Of a stretch of DNA of 64,000 bases, positions 11,494 through 22,624 are shown one piece after another. A model generated the notes under the pieces. It was not told where the DNA came from. It saw nothing but the letters and a program-made list of their open reading frames with translations, and made no database searches. Position numbers and translations under genes: made by a program. Source of the stretch: Gamsiella multidivaricata. Its lineage: Eukaryota > Mortierellomycota > Mortierellomycetes > Mortierellales > Mortierellaceae. Numbering within the stretch: the first letter of the stretch is position 1; every line of letters starts with the position of its first letter. Location: the NCBI RefSeq assembly GCF_025024155.1, contig NW_026251713.1, positions 62,001 through 126,000 on the forward strand, read 5' to 3'.

Positions 11494-13212
11494 ATGGCCG
11501 CCATGTCGATATCAACAACCTCTGCTGCATTATATAACCCTGACGCCGCCATCAAGTACGACTTGATCGCTCCCTCCCCATTCTTCTTCCCCTCCTCAAA
11601 GTCAAGCGTCGGCACCAGCAACAACTCGCTCCTCAAAGCCATTGCCCACCAGCGCCTCCATATGAACCCTCCCCACCGCGCACACCTGCCCCACTCGCGT
11701 CTGCACCAGCACTCGCTGCTCCACCAAATCCAGGCGCACTCGCACAAGAAGACACAGTCGACTCAGCTTGCAGGCAGGCTGGAGGACATCATGTCAAGCC
11801 CACTTTTGATCGCGCCGCTGAAGACGGACAAGGTCGCGGTGTCGTGCCAGTCCTATGTCTACACGGCCCCATGCGAGCACCACCCCTCGAAGGGGCAGAC
11901 GGACTATCTTGTCAACGACATGTTCCCCAAGCTCAACGTAAGTCCTCATCGCTGTGAAGCGGATCAGTTGGCCAACCACTTTCCAAAAGCAGACAGGCAT
12001 ATTGCGGGGGAGATAATTTTCTTTGGTTTTGGCGTGTGATGGCGAAAAGTTTAATTTCCTGCGTGTGCTTCCGAGGCAGGCAGCCTTGTCTCTATCTACA
12101 CACGTGTCTCGAAGAGGGAGCTGTGAGCAAAGTTGACGTTCTTTCTCCTCTTCCCCCCCTTGTCCACAAGCATCGCACGTACACCATCCACGTACAGGCT
12201 ATGCATCGCATCGTCCTCGACGCACAAGCCAGCCCTTATTTCCTCCCCAAACAGCCCAGTTGGATCAGTAGCTAACCCTCATACCTCTTCCTCGCCTCTC
12301 CTCTCCTCTCTGCAGCACGATCTGTCCACCATCGAGTTCGGCATCCGCATCGCGGACTTCATGCCCCTCGCCTTCAAGACCGTCCCGGTCGCTGGCCTCG
12401 CCGAGAAGGAGCTTCAGCTCCTCCACGACCTCGTCAATCTGCCCAACATCATCCAGCTCCAGGACTCGTTCGTCAACGACAACGGCGACACCGTCCTGGT
12501 CCTGCCCATGCTTAAAAGGTTCGACTGCCACGCCGTCAACCACAGCCTTTGCTCCATCCGCAAGACCACCACCCAGATCCTCACTGGCCTGGCGGCGGTC
12601 CATGCCAAGAACATTGTCCATCTCGACATCAATCCCTCCAACCTCATGGTCACCCACGCCAAGAAGGACGTCGTCATCATCGACTTTGGTCTCTCCATGA
12701 CCGTCGACCGTGCCTGCAAGGACTCCAAGCCCCAGGTCCCTGCTTGCGGCACCACGGGCTACATCGCCCCTGAGGTCCTCAACCCTCACTTCTACGAGGC
12801 CCATGACCCCACTGCAGCAGATCTCTACTCGCTCGGTATTGTCCTCGGCCAGATGCTCGAGCCCTACATTCCCGACTGCGACCTGCATTATTTTGGCTCA
12901 AAGTATCTCGCCATCGAGAACACGAACCAGACGGTCGCCTACCTCAAAGAATTTATTGCTCAAGGCGCGCACTATCCTCGCGCCCTGGTTCAGGCCGCGG
13001 ATTTGCTTCGATGCATGCTCGAAGAGAACCCCAAGGACCGCCAGTCTGCCCAGGAACTGCTCGACACTCACCCTTTCCTCAACTCTTGCCCTGAGACTAG
13101 CAGCCCTTCGACGCTGCTGCTCTGCGACTGGCTCTGCCGTGTCCAGGAGATCAAGTACCAAAAATACTTAATGCAGGCACAGCTGGACTGCGAGATCGTT
13201 CGTTACCGCTAA
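11494..13212 (+). CDS. atypical serine/threonine protein kinase
   Basis: Two exons, 11494-11937 and 12316-13212, joined in phase 0 across a GTAAGT...TGCAG intron, give about 446 aa. Residues 1-148 are His/Ser-rich and carry no recognised domain. Residues 149-446 form a kinase fold. The candidate VAIK-type lysine is K169 (LAFKTV). The catalytic loop is HLDINPSNLMV with D252, where the usual HRD is HLD. The metal site is DFG at D271. A P+1 region GTTGYIAPEVL and a late helix DLYSLGIVLGQML are present. The glycine-rich loop is weak or absent. It is very GC-rich at third positions, unlike its neighbours, which suggests strong expression. Some resemblance to Cdc7-type kinases is seen but is not enough to name it. 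Confidence 0.78.
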
Positions 13213-13621
13213 ACCATTATCCCTACCCCACCCGCCTTTTTTTTCCAACCCTTGTATAGTCACCCCCCCTTTGTACTCTAGCGCATATTGTAAAGATCCT
13301 GTCATATTAGAGCATTTTTTTTTTAATTTTTTTTGCCCGTTACCTTCTTTTGCTACAAATGAAATATACCATCCATTGCAACGAAACGAATGCAGATAAA
13401 AAGTGCGATGCTACAGAAAAGGAACTTTGTTGTGCGGTTGCTGCTCTGTCCAAATCTGGCAGTCTTTTGAAAAGATGAGCACGCCATCACGCCCCGTTGA
13501 TTTGAGTAAATCTTTATCTTGATCTTCTTTCTACCCCTCTTCTTCTCTCCACTCTTCCGCCTTCTCATCCTCCACCACCCCACTAGCTTTTCCAGCCTCA
13601 AGGACATCAACTACGTCAGTC
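13213..13621. other. intergenic, terminator of the kinase gene and promoter of SQR
   Basis: AT-rich with T-runs near 13236 and 13315-13331, then a CT-rich leader from about 13515 to the next ATG. No gene is seen. Confidence 0.5.
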
Positions 13622-15499
13622 ATGGTTCTCGCATCCTTCTCGCCTCTCAGCTCTGTTGCCCGTTTGGGCGCCAGATCCTCGGCCTTCCAGTCGAGACGAT
13701 TCTTGGCCCAGGCAGTCAGCGCCACCCCCAAGATCCAGGATCAGGCAAAGGCATCCAGCTACAAGGTCGTTGTTGTTGGTAGGGATGCGTTTAATAGCAC
13801 TGTGCCTGAGACGGAAACGGCCCTTGATTTGTTTCGTTAACCGTGCTAATTGGAACGTTCCCATCTAGGTGGCGGCTCTGCTGGACTCGCTGTCGCCTCT
13901 ACGCTCTCTGAGACTCTTGGAAGCAAGGCTGTTGCAGTGATCGAGCCCTCTGATGTCCACTATGTAAGATTCAACAGAAAGAGCCATTTTCGCCTGCAAC
14001 GGCATCGTCTTGTCAGAACGTCTATGGAAGGAGCGCAGGAGGGACAGGGGAACCATGGGAAATTTTTGCTAATTAATGCATCTTCTATTTATTTCTTGTG
14101 CGCAGTATCAACCTCTTTGGACATTCGTCGGTGCTGGCCTCAAGACCTTTGACGAGTCCAAGATGGCGATGAGCGAGGTTATGCCCGAGAAGGCTCAGTG
14201 GATTAAGGACTCTGTCGCATCCTTCGATCCCAAGAAGAACACTGTCACCCTTGCCAACGGAGAGTCGGTACGGTCCTGGGAGAGCAATGAAGTGACGATG
14301 ATTGTGGGATCATCGGATCATCGGAAGAGCAGATGCTTCCGATTATGGGCAAGCTGGAGACGAAAACAATAATCAAAGTTCGATGCTTACGCCGAAATTT
14401 GTTTCTTATTAGATCTCATACGACTATCTCGTCGTGGCAGCAGGAGTAAGTGGTCCACGTTCTTTTTGTTCTCGCACCTGTGTTCTTTCTTCTTCCCGTG
14501 AGCTTCTTTCCTTGAACTATACAAAGTGGATGTGTCACCAGAGGAACTAAGGATTCTCATTCTTCCGCTGGAAATAAATAGATCCAGGTCAATTGGGGAA
14601 AGATCAAGAACCTGCCCGAGACGCTGGGAAAGAATGGCGTTACATCCAACTATTCTCCCAACTCTGTCGAGAAGACGGATGAGTTCATCAAGGCCTTTAA
14701 GGGCGGCAATGCTCTCTTTACCATGCCCTCGACGCCGATCAAGTGCGCAGGAGCCCCTCAAAAGATCATGTACCTGGCTGAGGAACAGTGGCGCAAGGCT
14801 GGAATCCGAACCAAGACGGATATCAAGTATTTCACAGGACTTGGCAAGATCTTTGCTATCGACAAGTACGCCAACGAACTCCTGAAAATCTGCAAGGCCC
14901 GCAACTTGAATGTTAACTACTTCACGGATCTGGCCGAGATCAGGCCCGACTCCAAGGAGGCCGTCTTCAATGTGCTGGGAGGCGAGGCCAAGGGCACACA
15001 GCTCACGCTGTCCTACGACTTTTTGCACGTCACACCCCCGATGGGCGCACCAGAGTTCATCAAGTCATCGCCCCTGTCGAACGCGGATGGTTGGGTCGAT
15101 GTTGACAAGGAGACACTCCGCCACAACAAGTTCCAAAATGTGTACGCTCTCGGAGATTGTTCAAGTCTCCCCACCTCAAAAACCGCAGCCGCTATCACCT
15201 CCCAAAGTGCTGTCCTGAAGAACAACCTGCTCGGAGACATCTTTGGAGACAAACAGGTCGCTAAATACGATGGATACACCAGCTGCCCCCTCATCACTGG
15301 CTCGGACAAGTTGATCTTGGCAGAGTTCAGTGGTTACACTGGCCAGCCTCAGGAGACCTTCCCCTTTGACCAGTCCAAGGAGCGTTTGTCGACCTACCTA
15401 TTAACTAAAGAAATCATCCCTGAGATCTACTGGAAGTCAATGGTCAAGGGTACCTGGGATGGACCCGGCAAGTACCGCAAGCTTTTCCGGTCCGCCTAA
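13622..15499 (+). CDS. mitochondrial sulfide:quinone oxidoreductase
   Basis: Six exons starting at ATG 13622. The first intron (donor after 13778, acceptor 13867-13868) splits the Rossmann motif, giving VVVVGGGSAGLAVASTL (FAD binding). The N-terminus is a cleavable mitochondrial presequence rich in Ser/Arg. Further hallmarks: YQPLWTFVGAGL, DYLVVAAG, a Cys in IKCAGAPQKIMYL, a second Cys in DGYTSCPLITG, and the FAD-site string NVYALGDCSSLPTSKTAAAI. The two cysteines match the redox-active pair of the SQR/HMT2 family, which oxidises H2S to sulfane sulfur and passes electrons to ubiquinone at the inner membrane. In fission yeast Hmt2 is the equivalent. The C-terminus (KGTWDGPGKYRKLF) is full length. 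It ends 145 bp from the convergent MET2 stop. Confidence 0.93.
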
Positions 15500-15644
15500 A
15501 TCATAAACGCTTTCATTCATTCTTTCATTCATACCATCATCACTCAATAAAACCGGAGATTGCTTTCTCTATATTTTTTTTTGCAGCTACTCTATGTAGT
15601 GGTTTATCTAAATGGAGTAGTCTACAGAAGCGAGAAAGGGAAAA

Positions 15645-17460
15645 TCACCAGCTGGCAAACATGGTGCCTCGAGGACCCTTTCGTTCCGGGACAGCCACGC
15701 CCTGACGACTAAGGATCTCTCGGATATGATCGTGCCTTTGCATAAACGCCACGATAGCATCGTTGACCTGTTCGTACTCCAGCAAAATCCCATCATGACC
15801 CTCTTCAGATCGCACACAAACTAGTTCGCTCTTGGGAAGCAGTTTGCTCAATGCTTCGATTTCCGCGAATGGGTAGAGGACGTCAGAATCGATTCCTAAC
15901 CCATGTGCCAGAAAAAAAAAAAAAAAAGTATGTCAAAGATAAGATCAAAAAGGTAAGCTCCAAAAAAAAAAAAATTCTTTGTTTCATCTTACCCAGGACA
16001 AGGGTAGGCTGCTGAATGTCACGGATCACGTCCGCATATTCCCCACGGCCTCTCGAAATATCATGGCCATCCATCTTGCGGCTCAGGGCAATGTAGCAAT
16101 TGGCATCGAAGCGCTCGTTGAACTTATCAGCCTGGTAACGCAAATAGCTGTGCGTTGCGTATACTGGTGGACAATATATGGCGTTCACGGGATTCTGAGA
16201 GGCCGGGCAGGGGTCTTCAGTTAGGGCACTGGAGCCATGAAGAAGGGGACTTTCCCCAGGCGTTCGGAGACCCGTCATCGTATTTCCGGAGGGTAGGGTC
16301 GGGTTTGTCTTCATAAGACGATGGCCTGCGTTGTGTTCCTGACGGTGCACCTCAGCAGGAGCGATCATGGACTTTTCCACTGAGGTCGGATCGGACGAGT
16401 CCATGATATTCCGCCCGAATCGACGTTCATACGACACCCTTGTTCGATAGGTCAACATGGCGGTCATTCGAGCAGCTGTCATGCCTTGCAGGGGTTGCTG
16501 CGACGCATTAGGAGGGCATTTGGAGTGCAATGGTGATTAGGGATCGCAGAATAAAAAAAAAATCGATAAAGAGCTGCACTGCACAAAAAAAAATAAGTAC
16601 TTACGGCATCCAGGGAATAGTACCCATCTAGGTACTTGGGATCAGCGAAAATGGATTGTCTTTGGGACTCTGTCCAACCCATACTCCAGGCAGAGCTTTG
16701 GGCAGGGGCAGAGACGGGGACGAGCGCTTTGATATAGTCTTGGCCAAAGAAGGACCACTCAAAGACGTGCATTCCTGCCATGGAGCCCCCGATGCAAATT
16801 GCCACGGACTTGACACCCAAATCGTCTAGAACCAGCTTGTGGAGTCTTTGTGGACGAGTACATACAGACAGAATGATGAGTAACCATGCTCCTTCATTCA
16901 GAGAATATAACAGACAGTAATGGGCTCCGTAACGATAACTAAATACCTGCAGTCGTCTCGAATGGTCGCCTGTGGGAACTCGGGTCCATAGCGGACACCT
17001 GTCTTTGGGTTCATAGTGAGGGACGAGGCAGAGCCATAGGGAGACCCCATCACGTTGAGGCATACGATAAAGAACTTGGACTCATCAATGACCTTGCCTT
17101 TGCCCTCAAGTTCACACTTTCCCATGAGGCTGCTCCACCTATATATTATGTTCGACAATTAAACCCATTTAGATTATTGAGGGTCTCATAGTCAACATTC
17201 ACACGCGACTAGAGCAGGCCAACTTCCGCGTTCGTGTCCTACCAATCCTCGACATCGACGCTACGTGTCAAAGGGTGGCAGATCAACATGCAGTTGTCTC
17301 CTGCCTCACTGAGGACGCCCCACGTCTTGTAGGCTACAGGGACGTCGCGAATTGTGTACCCGGATTCGAATGTGAATTCAGGCACTATGGCAATGGTCTG
17401 CTCGGGTACCAGTCGCGAGAACGGGTTCTCTGGCTGCGTGGTCCTACGCTCTAGATGTGT
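15645..17460 (-). CDS. MET2: homoserine O-acetyltransferase (5' exon not resolved)
   Basis: A minus-strand alpha/beta hydrolase gene with stop TGA at 15645-15647. The N-terminal exon (about 17272-17450) encodes PFSRLVPEQTIAIVPEFTF and then YKTWGVLSEAGDN. The next exon has GSPYGSASSL and YGPEFPQATIRDD. The nucleophile elbow is GGSMAGM. A later exon has FGRNIMD and ends in RFDANCYIALSRKMDGHD. The acid and base are seen in IDSDVLYPF and EGHDGILLEY, completing a Ser-Asp-His triad. The enzyme acetylates L-homoserine with acetyl-CoA for methionine synthesis. No in-frame ATG lies directly upstream of the first recognised exon, because a TAA precedes it, so a small 5' exon must lie beyond 17460. A long G-run at 17507-17518 is in that region. 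Confidence 0.88.
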
Positions 17461-18982
17461 TTTTGCAGTGATGCATTAGATTCTGTGTCTGATGGATACG
17501 CGATTGGGGGGGGGGGGGCTGATGCTTCTCCAAGTCGTTGTGTCTCATTGTATCGTGGTGGCCGTACCGAATGGCATGTTGGGAAGAGATTCAGTGAAAG
17601 GTATTGAAGGGAGCTCTGGTGAGAAAAAAAAAATCGATACCCCTTTTCAAGTCCTTTATATCCATGTGTCCATACGTTCTGCTGCTTTGCTTCTCGTGGG
17701 GCAAATCCTCTGAGAGAACCCGAGGCTGTGTAAAGTGAGTAACGATGAGCAAATTGAGTCGATCTCTTTTAGGACAAGAGGGATATGAAGATAAACCCCA
17801 CATTGGAGAACATGGTCCAACAGTTCAACCTTTGGAGCGATGAGGTTCTGTGGAACTGTTAGCATGTGCACAAACAATTGTCGGGGGCGATCGCTTATAG
17901 CCTAACAATAGGCATTTGGGTTGAATAAGAACAGTTCCACAAGAAAAGTTGTATTATCGATGAGCAAAATGAGTCGTTCGTAATATTATCCGTATTACGC
18001 CCATCTATTGGGAAGCGAGAAGGAGGGGCGCTTAAGCAAAAAATAATAATAATAATTATCTGATCTTCCTTAATCCGCCCAGAAGGCCATGGTAGCACAT
18101 ATATCCCTTACTCAAATGATGGCGACGCGAAGATCAAACTTGGGCGCCTACGAAGTAATATGTGTCGAAATAATTTACACTGTTCTCGTCGTGTGTCTGA
18201 TAGAAGTATATCTGGCGATGACTCTCGAGTCGCTTCCGGCTCACAATGATGGAATTGAATTCGTGGTCTTTTGACCTCTTCTACGTGTAAGTATCATTCA
18301 GATCCACGCCCGTGAACTCCAGTTAGATCTTTTTTCGCTTTTTTTAACGTATGCGCATGCCTTCATAGCACCTCCGCCAAGGTCGCTTTTGGCACTGCTC
18401 CTCTACGTAAGCATTATCGGGATGAGAGACAGTTCCTACACCTTGTTCAAAGTGAAAGTCCCCTCCAACAACGACAGGCTTGCAATCGTTATGTTACTTG
18501 ACCTGATATAGCCGAGATATTCGGCTTCTGGTGGAGTTGAGGACAGCGAAGCAAACAAACGAATGTATCAATTCAGCGTAGACTATCTAGCTGATCTGCC
18601 TCTTCTACGATTCCATGTGTTCCCCATCAATTGGTACAGCTATCTCAGTGTCATCGCCTGGTGTCGTGGCACGTCTTCTTCCACGAGAGCTGCGGAAATT
18701 GGGTTTGGGCTGAATACCCTTAACATTGCAGTGTATAAGGGGCACAGCAGGGACAGGGGGGGGGGGGGGGGGTTGGCAAATCGAAAAGGTCGCAGAGGCC
18801 TCCTCGGCACAACCTAACGAGCATCAAGGAACAGAAGGCATCTCATCACCTCACCTCTCGACCTTTTTATTCTTTATTCTCTATTCTCGGGAACGTTTGT
18901 TTGCGGCACTGGAGTTGTCCGACATACTGTTCTGAAACTACAAAGTTGAGAGAGCACGCCTGGCCTCTACTGGTTGTCTGAC
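17461..18982. other. 1.5-kb intergenic stretch between divergent MET2 and TUL1
   Basis: It should contain the missing MET2 first exon and both promoters. No other gene was recognised. Homopolymer G-runs occur at 17507-17518 and near 18759-18772. An ATAATAATAAT microsatellite is near 18044-18056. Confidence 0.45.
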
Positions 18983-21050
18983 ATGAGGGGTGGAATCATT
19001 GCATTGCTCATCTTCCTCTGGCTGCTCAGTGGAGACGAGGGTCCGCGACTGGACCACCTTCAAAAGGCACTCAACGAACTCCAGGACGAAGCCAACGTGT
19101 CCGGGAACAGAACATTTGGAGTCAACGTATCATATGTGAGTTATCAGCACTGGGACCCGAAAAGGTGTCACTTCACGTCCCACAGAGAGGAGTAGCTGAC
19201 AAAGTATTCTCTGGTACATTTGCACGTCATATAGCCTATCCCGCAGTCAGTCTCTGCAGAACTTACAAAATTGTTCCAACCCGAAGGGAGGGACCCTCGG
19301 GCGCATTACTATCACAATGTCACTGGATCGTTCAAAGGAGACTGGTCGTTTGACGAGGGGATCGCAGCAAACGTGGACCAGGAATTCCCTTTGCCACCGG
19401 CGCCTCCAAAGGATGAGACCAAGAACGGGACTGCAATACAGGATGGGGGCGAGAGCATCAAGGAAATAACAGCCAGTGAAGGCGAAGGGACTAAACAGGG
19501 AGGCGGTGCCACCACAGCACTCGCACAGGAAGCAGGAGAGACCAACAACACCATTACTGGAGACGAGGCAACCGAAACGCCGGTGGATACGATCGAGGAT
19601 AAGAGGGCTCACTTTCTGGAGGATGTCGAGAAGTTCAGAGGCCCGTTTCAGTTCAACGAGTCAGGTTCCTTTACATTCAATATAAAGGAAACAAAGGCAA
19701 CGGAATATGTGAATTGGGTCAAGGTAACGTCAGGAAAGGCGCTGGATCGCTGTTCAGGATATAGTGATGGATTGTCGAGGACACGTTCACTAATGGGTAC
19801 ATTGTCAAAATCATCTACAGGGGAGCTGGACGTTCAGGCACGACGACAACGAAGACTACGGTATAGCATTGAGTGTCCAAGGCGTTCACTTTGTAAACAA
19901 CGGCACCTTTTATATGTGGGGGATCCCGGAGCAGTAAGTGGCAATTCGGTCCGAGATGGAGACTATCTGAATAGAGTTCATACGTTTTACGTGCTATCCT
20001 AACACCGATGTTTGATACCATGCAGGGAATGGATGCCATCATGGCGTATCTTGGACCTAATGCCCAACAATGCATCATTTGCGCTGGCTTTTGCTGCTCT
20101 TCAAGAACATTATCAAAAACGAATCAAAGTCATCGAGGATATTATGGAGGGACACGATAGCCTTGAGTACCCTGGTATGGCACACATTCCGCAGAAAACT
20201 CGCCGATTCTCCTTAAAGACTATGGAGTAATAACCGGTTATCTGGACCCTAACAATGTCTTTTTTCTGAATGGGTATCAACTCATAGAAGCATCTCTTTC
20301 TGAACCGTCCAGCTGCCACTATCAAATGTACATGCAACTAGGTGCTATCAACCCAAGCGTCAGATCTACAGCTATTAAGGACTTGGAGAGAGGTGAGTAA
20401 ACCACATGGAGCCCTGAAACTGTGCGGAAGAACTCTGCGCTAACTTTCATATGATCATGGTGACTATAGAATGGGCAGCGCCACAAGGAATATCGACGAT
20501 CAAGCCTCCACACCTGAACTCGACTCTGTTCATCTACTCGCCCAATTGTCGTCTGACCATTGGCGTCAAGAAAGCCGAAGGGATGAAACGCGAGAAATTC
20601 TATGCCAAGGCTGTCAACTATGCCGGAATGGCTGGCACTGTAAGCCGATTTCAGTTCTCCTGCGCTATACGTCGCGTTTGTTTTATATGAGTTCATGCTT
20701 CTGACTGAGGTTCTTTCTGAATCTGCAGGTGGCGTTCATCCAGGTGTTTCTCCTCGTTCGTCAAATGGAATACACGCCAACGCCGTCGGTATGTCGAATG
20801 AGAAGAACCTACGATTGTACCGCATTTTGGTTTGGAAGAAATGTGGAGTATTTTTAATATTGATATGCCTTTATGATTACATAGGGCGTGTCCAAGGTTT
20901 CTTACTGGACTATTGCACTCCAAGTCTTCATCGACTCTTATCTCTGCATGCTCCATCTGACAACCGGTGTCCTAATCGGTATGGGCGTATTTGCTATCTT
21001 CCAGTGTTTCTCAATATGATTGCCAGCAGTGTTTATTCTAAAATCTCTCT

Positions 21051-21081
<31 letters not shown>

Positions 21082-22220
21082 TAGATTTCCTGTTCATACC
21101 ATTCGTGGCGGCATCATTCTTCTCGTTTGTGCTGGTGGCAATCTTTGGAATGCGCTACATGCTGGTCATATGGAGGATACAACGGCCTGAACGACGCGGC
21201 AGACGCACCCAAGCGGCGGCTGCTGCTGCTGCCGCCGCTACCAGTGCAGCCTCTAACAGCACAGATGATAATACGGCGAATACTGCCGCCACGACTCCTG
21301 CCGCTCGGCCTGCGGACACGATGCCCGGAGGGTTACCGTTCCCGGTTACGGCTGCTCGACCGACACCCACCGATGACACGGATAGTCCTCGGTCGGATAT
21401 GCAGGCACTCTACGGCCGATTCTGTATGTGATTCATGAGATAGGTTGGTTAAATGTTACTCTGTTATGGATACTACCAATTATTGCAGACCTAACGGTCC
21501 CTCTCTCTCTCTCTTTTATATATAGACTGGATGCTTATCATTAGCTTGATAACGCTATACAAGATCGCAATTAGTTCAACGCGCGTTCAAAACCTCATGA
21601 TCTCTGTCTGTGCACTGTGCCTCTTCTCGTTTTGGATCCCTCAAATTGTGAGAAACGTTACGCGGGGATCTAAACGCGGACTCAACCTGTGGTTCGTCCT
21701 GGGCATGAGCGCGACCCGGCTAGTGCTGCCAGTGTATTTCTACGGCTGTCCCGAGAACCTGATGGGCCACGAGCCTACTCCATGGATTTGGGGTCTGGTC
21801 GTCTGGGTCGCACTGCAAGTAGGGGTGCTACTGCTCCAGGATTGGCTAGGCCCGCGGTTCTTTGTACCCAAGAAGGTGAGCTACTTTAATTAAACAGGAG
21901 CAGGAAAGCACTATGGTATTTGAATGCATTCTAAATCGATATCATCTTTGTACTTTTTTTTTTTTTACATAGTATCTACCACCAATTTACGACTACCATC
22001 CTATCTTGCCAGCATCAGACGAGGAATCTACTCGCAGTGGCCGCGCGCATCAACATGACTGTGCGATTTGTTTACTTCCTATTGATACTGCCGCACAGGG
22101 AGCTGCAAGGCTATCGAGTGTTGTAGGAAGTCTTGGACGATTGAACTACATGATGACGCCTTGTGGACATTTGTTCCACACGGATTGCCTGGAAAAGGTA
22201 TGCTTAATTGTCAAAGATAT

Positions 22221-22255
<35 letters not shown>

Positions 22256-22376
22256 GCTCGTTGATTCCCGTACCGTAACTGACGCAAAGCATTTTCGGCT
22301 CCTTCGTTGTTGTGTTTAGTGGATGCGGATCAAACTCGAGTGTCCACATTGTCGAGCGTACCTACCTTTCGTTTGA
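18983..22376 (+). CDS. TUL1: Golgi/endosome DSC E3 ubiquitin ligase subunit 1 (Tul1/Dsc1), RING-H2
   Basis: Start ATG 18983 gives a signal peptide (RGGIIALLIFLWLLSG) and then a luminal domain over about seven exons. Recognisable pieces are LFQPEGRDPRAHYYHNVTGS, GPFQFNESGSFTFNI, GIALSVQGVHFVNNGTFYMW, LMPNNASFALAFAAL and INPSVRSTAIKDLE. Seven or so membrane segments follow, for example VAFIQVFLLVRQME, FLFIPFVAASFFSFVLVAIF, WMLIISLITLYKIAI and LWFVLGMSATRLVLPVYFY. The last two exons encode the RING: CAICLLPI, then MTPCGHLFHTDCLEKW, then a spliced CPHCRAYLPFV tail ending at 22376. Tul1 ubiquitinates membrane proteins with polar TM residues and, in the Dsc complex, activates SREBP in fission yeast. 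Many introns carry T-runs of 11-25 nt. Ala-rich loop near 21210-21300. Confidence 0.9.
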
Positions 22377-22624
22377 GTTCTTCAGGAAATTAATTTCATT
22401 CACGAGCGCTGCACTCGTGGGGGGGAGAGTTGCTGCTGCTTCTATACCGACTATTTGCATCTCCCACAAACGGCGCCGGTTTCGGTCAACATAGACGTAT
22501 ATGCTACCATTCTCGTGTACTATTACTACTATTACTATTATTATTATTCAAAATGTCCTCTGTATTTATCGATAAACGCTGATCCTTTATTGCTTACATG
22601 TTGTTGTGCCTCATCCGAGTGCTC
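22377..22624. other. convergent 3' ends of TUL1 and the mannosyltransferase gene
   Basis: 248 bp, tail to tail. It contains a TATTACTAC/TATTATTATTATT microsatellite near 22520-22549. Confidence 0.5.

Noticed and set aside
12265..12888. A 207-codon minus-strand protein opposite the kinase
   Set aside because: It is the mirror of GC3-rich kinase codons, and its composition (Val/Asp/Gly/Glu) is typical of such antisense frames.
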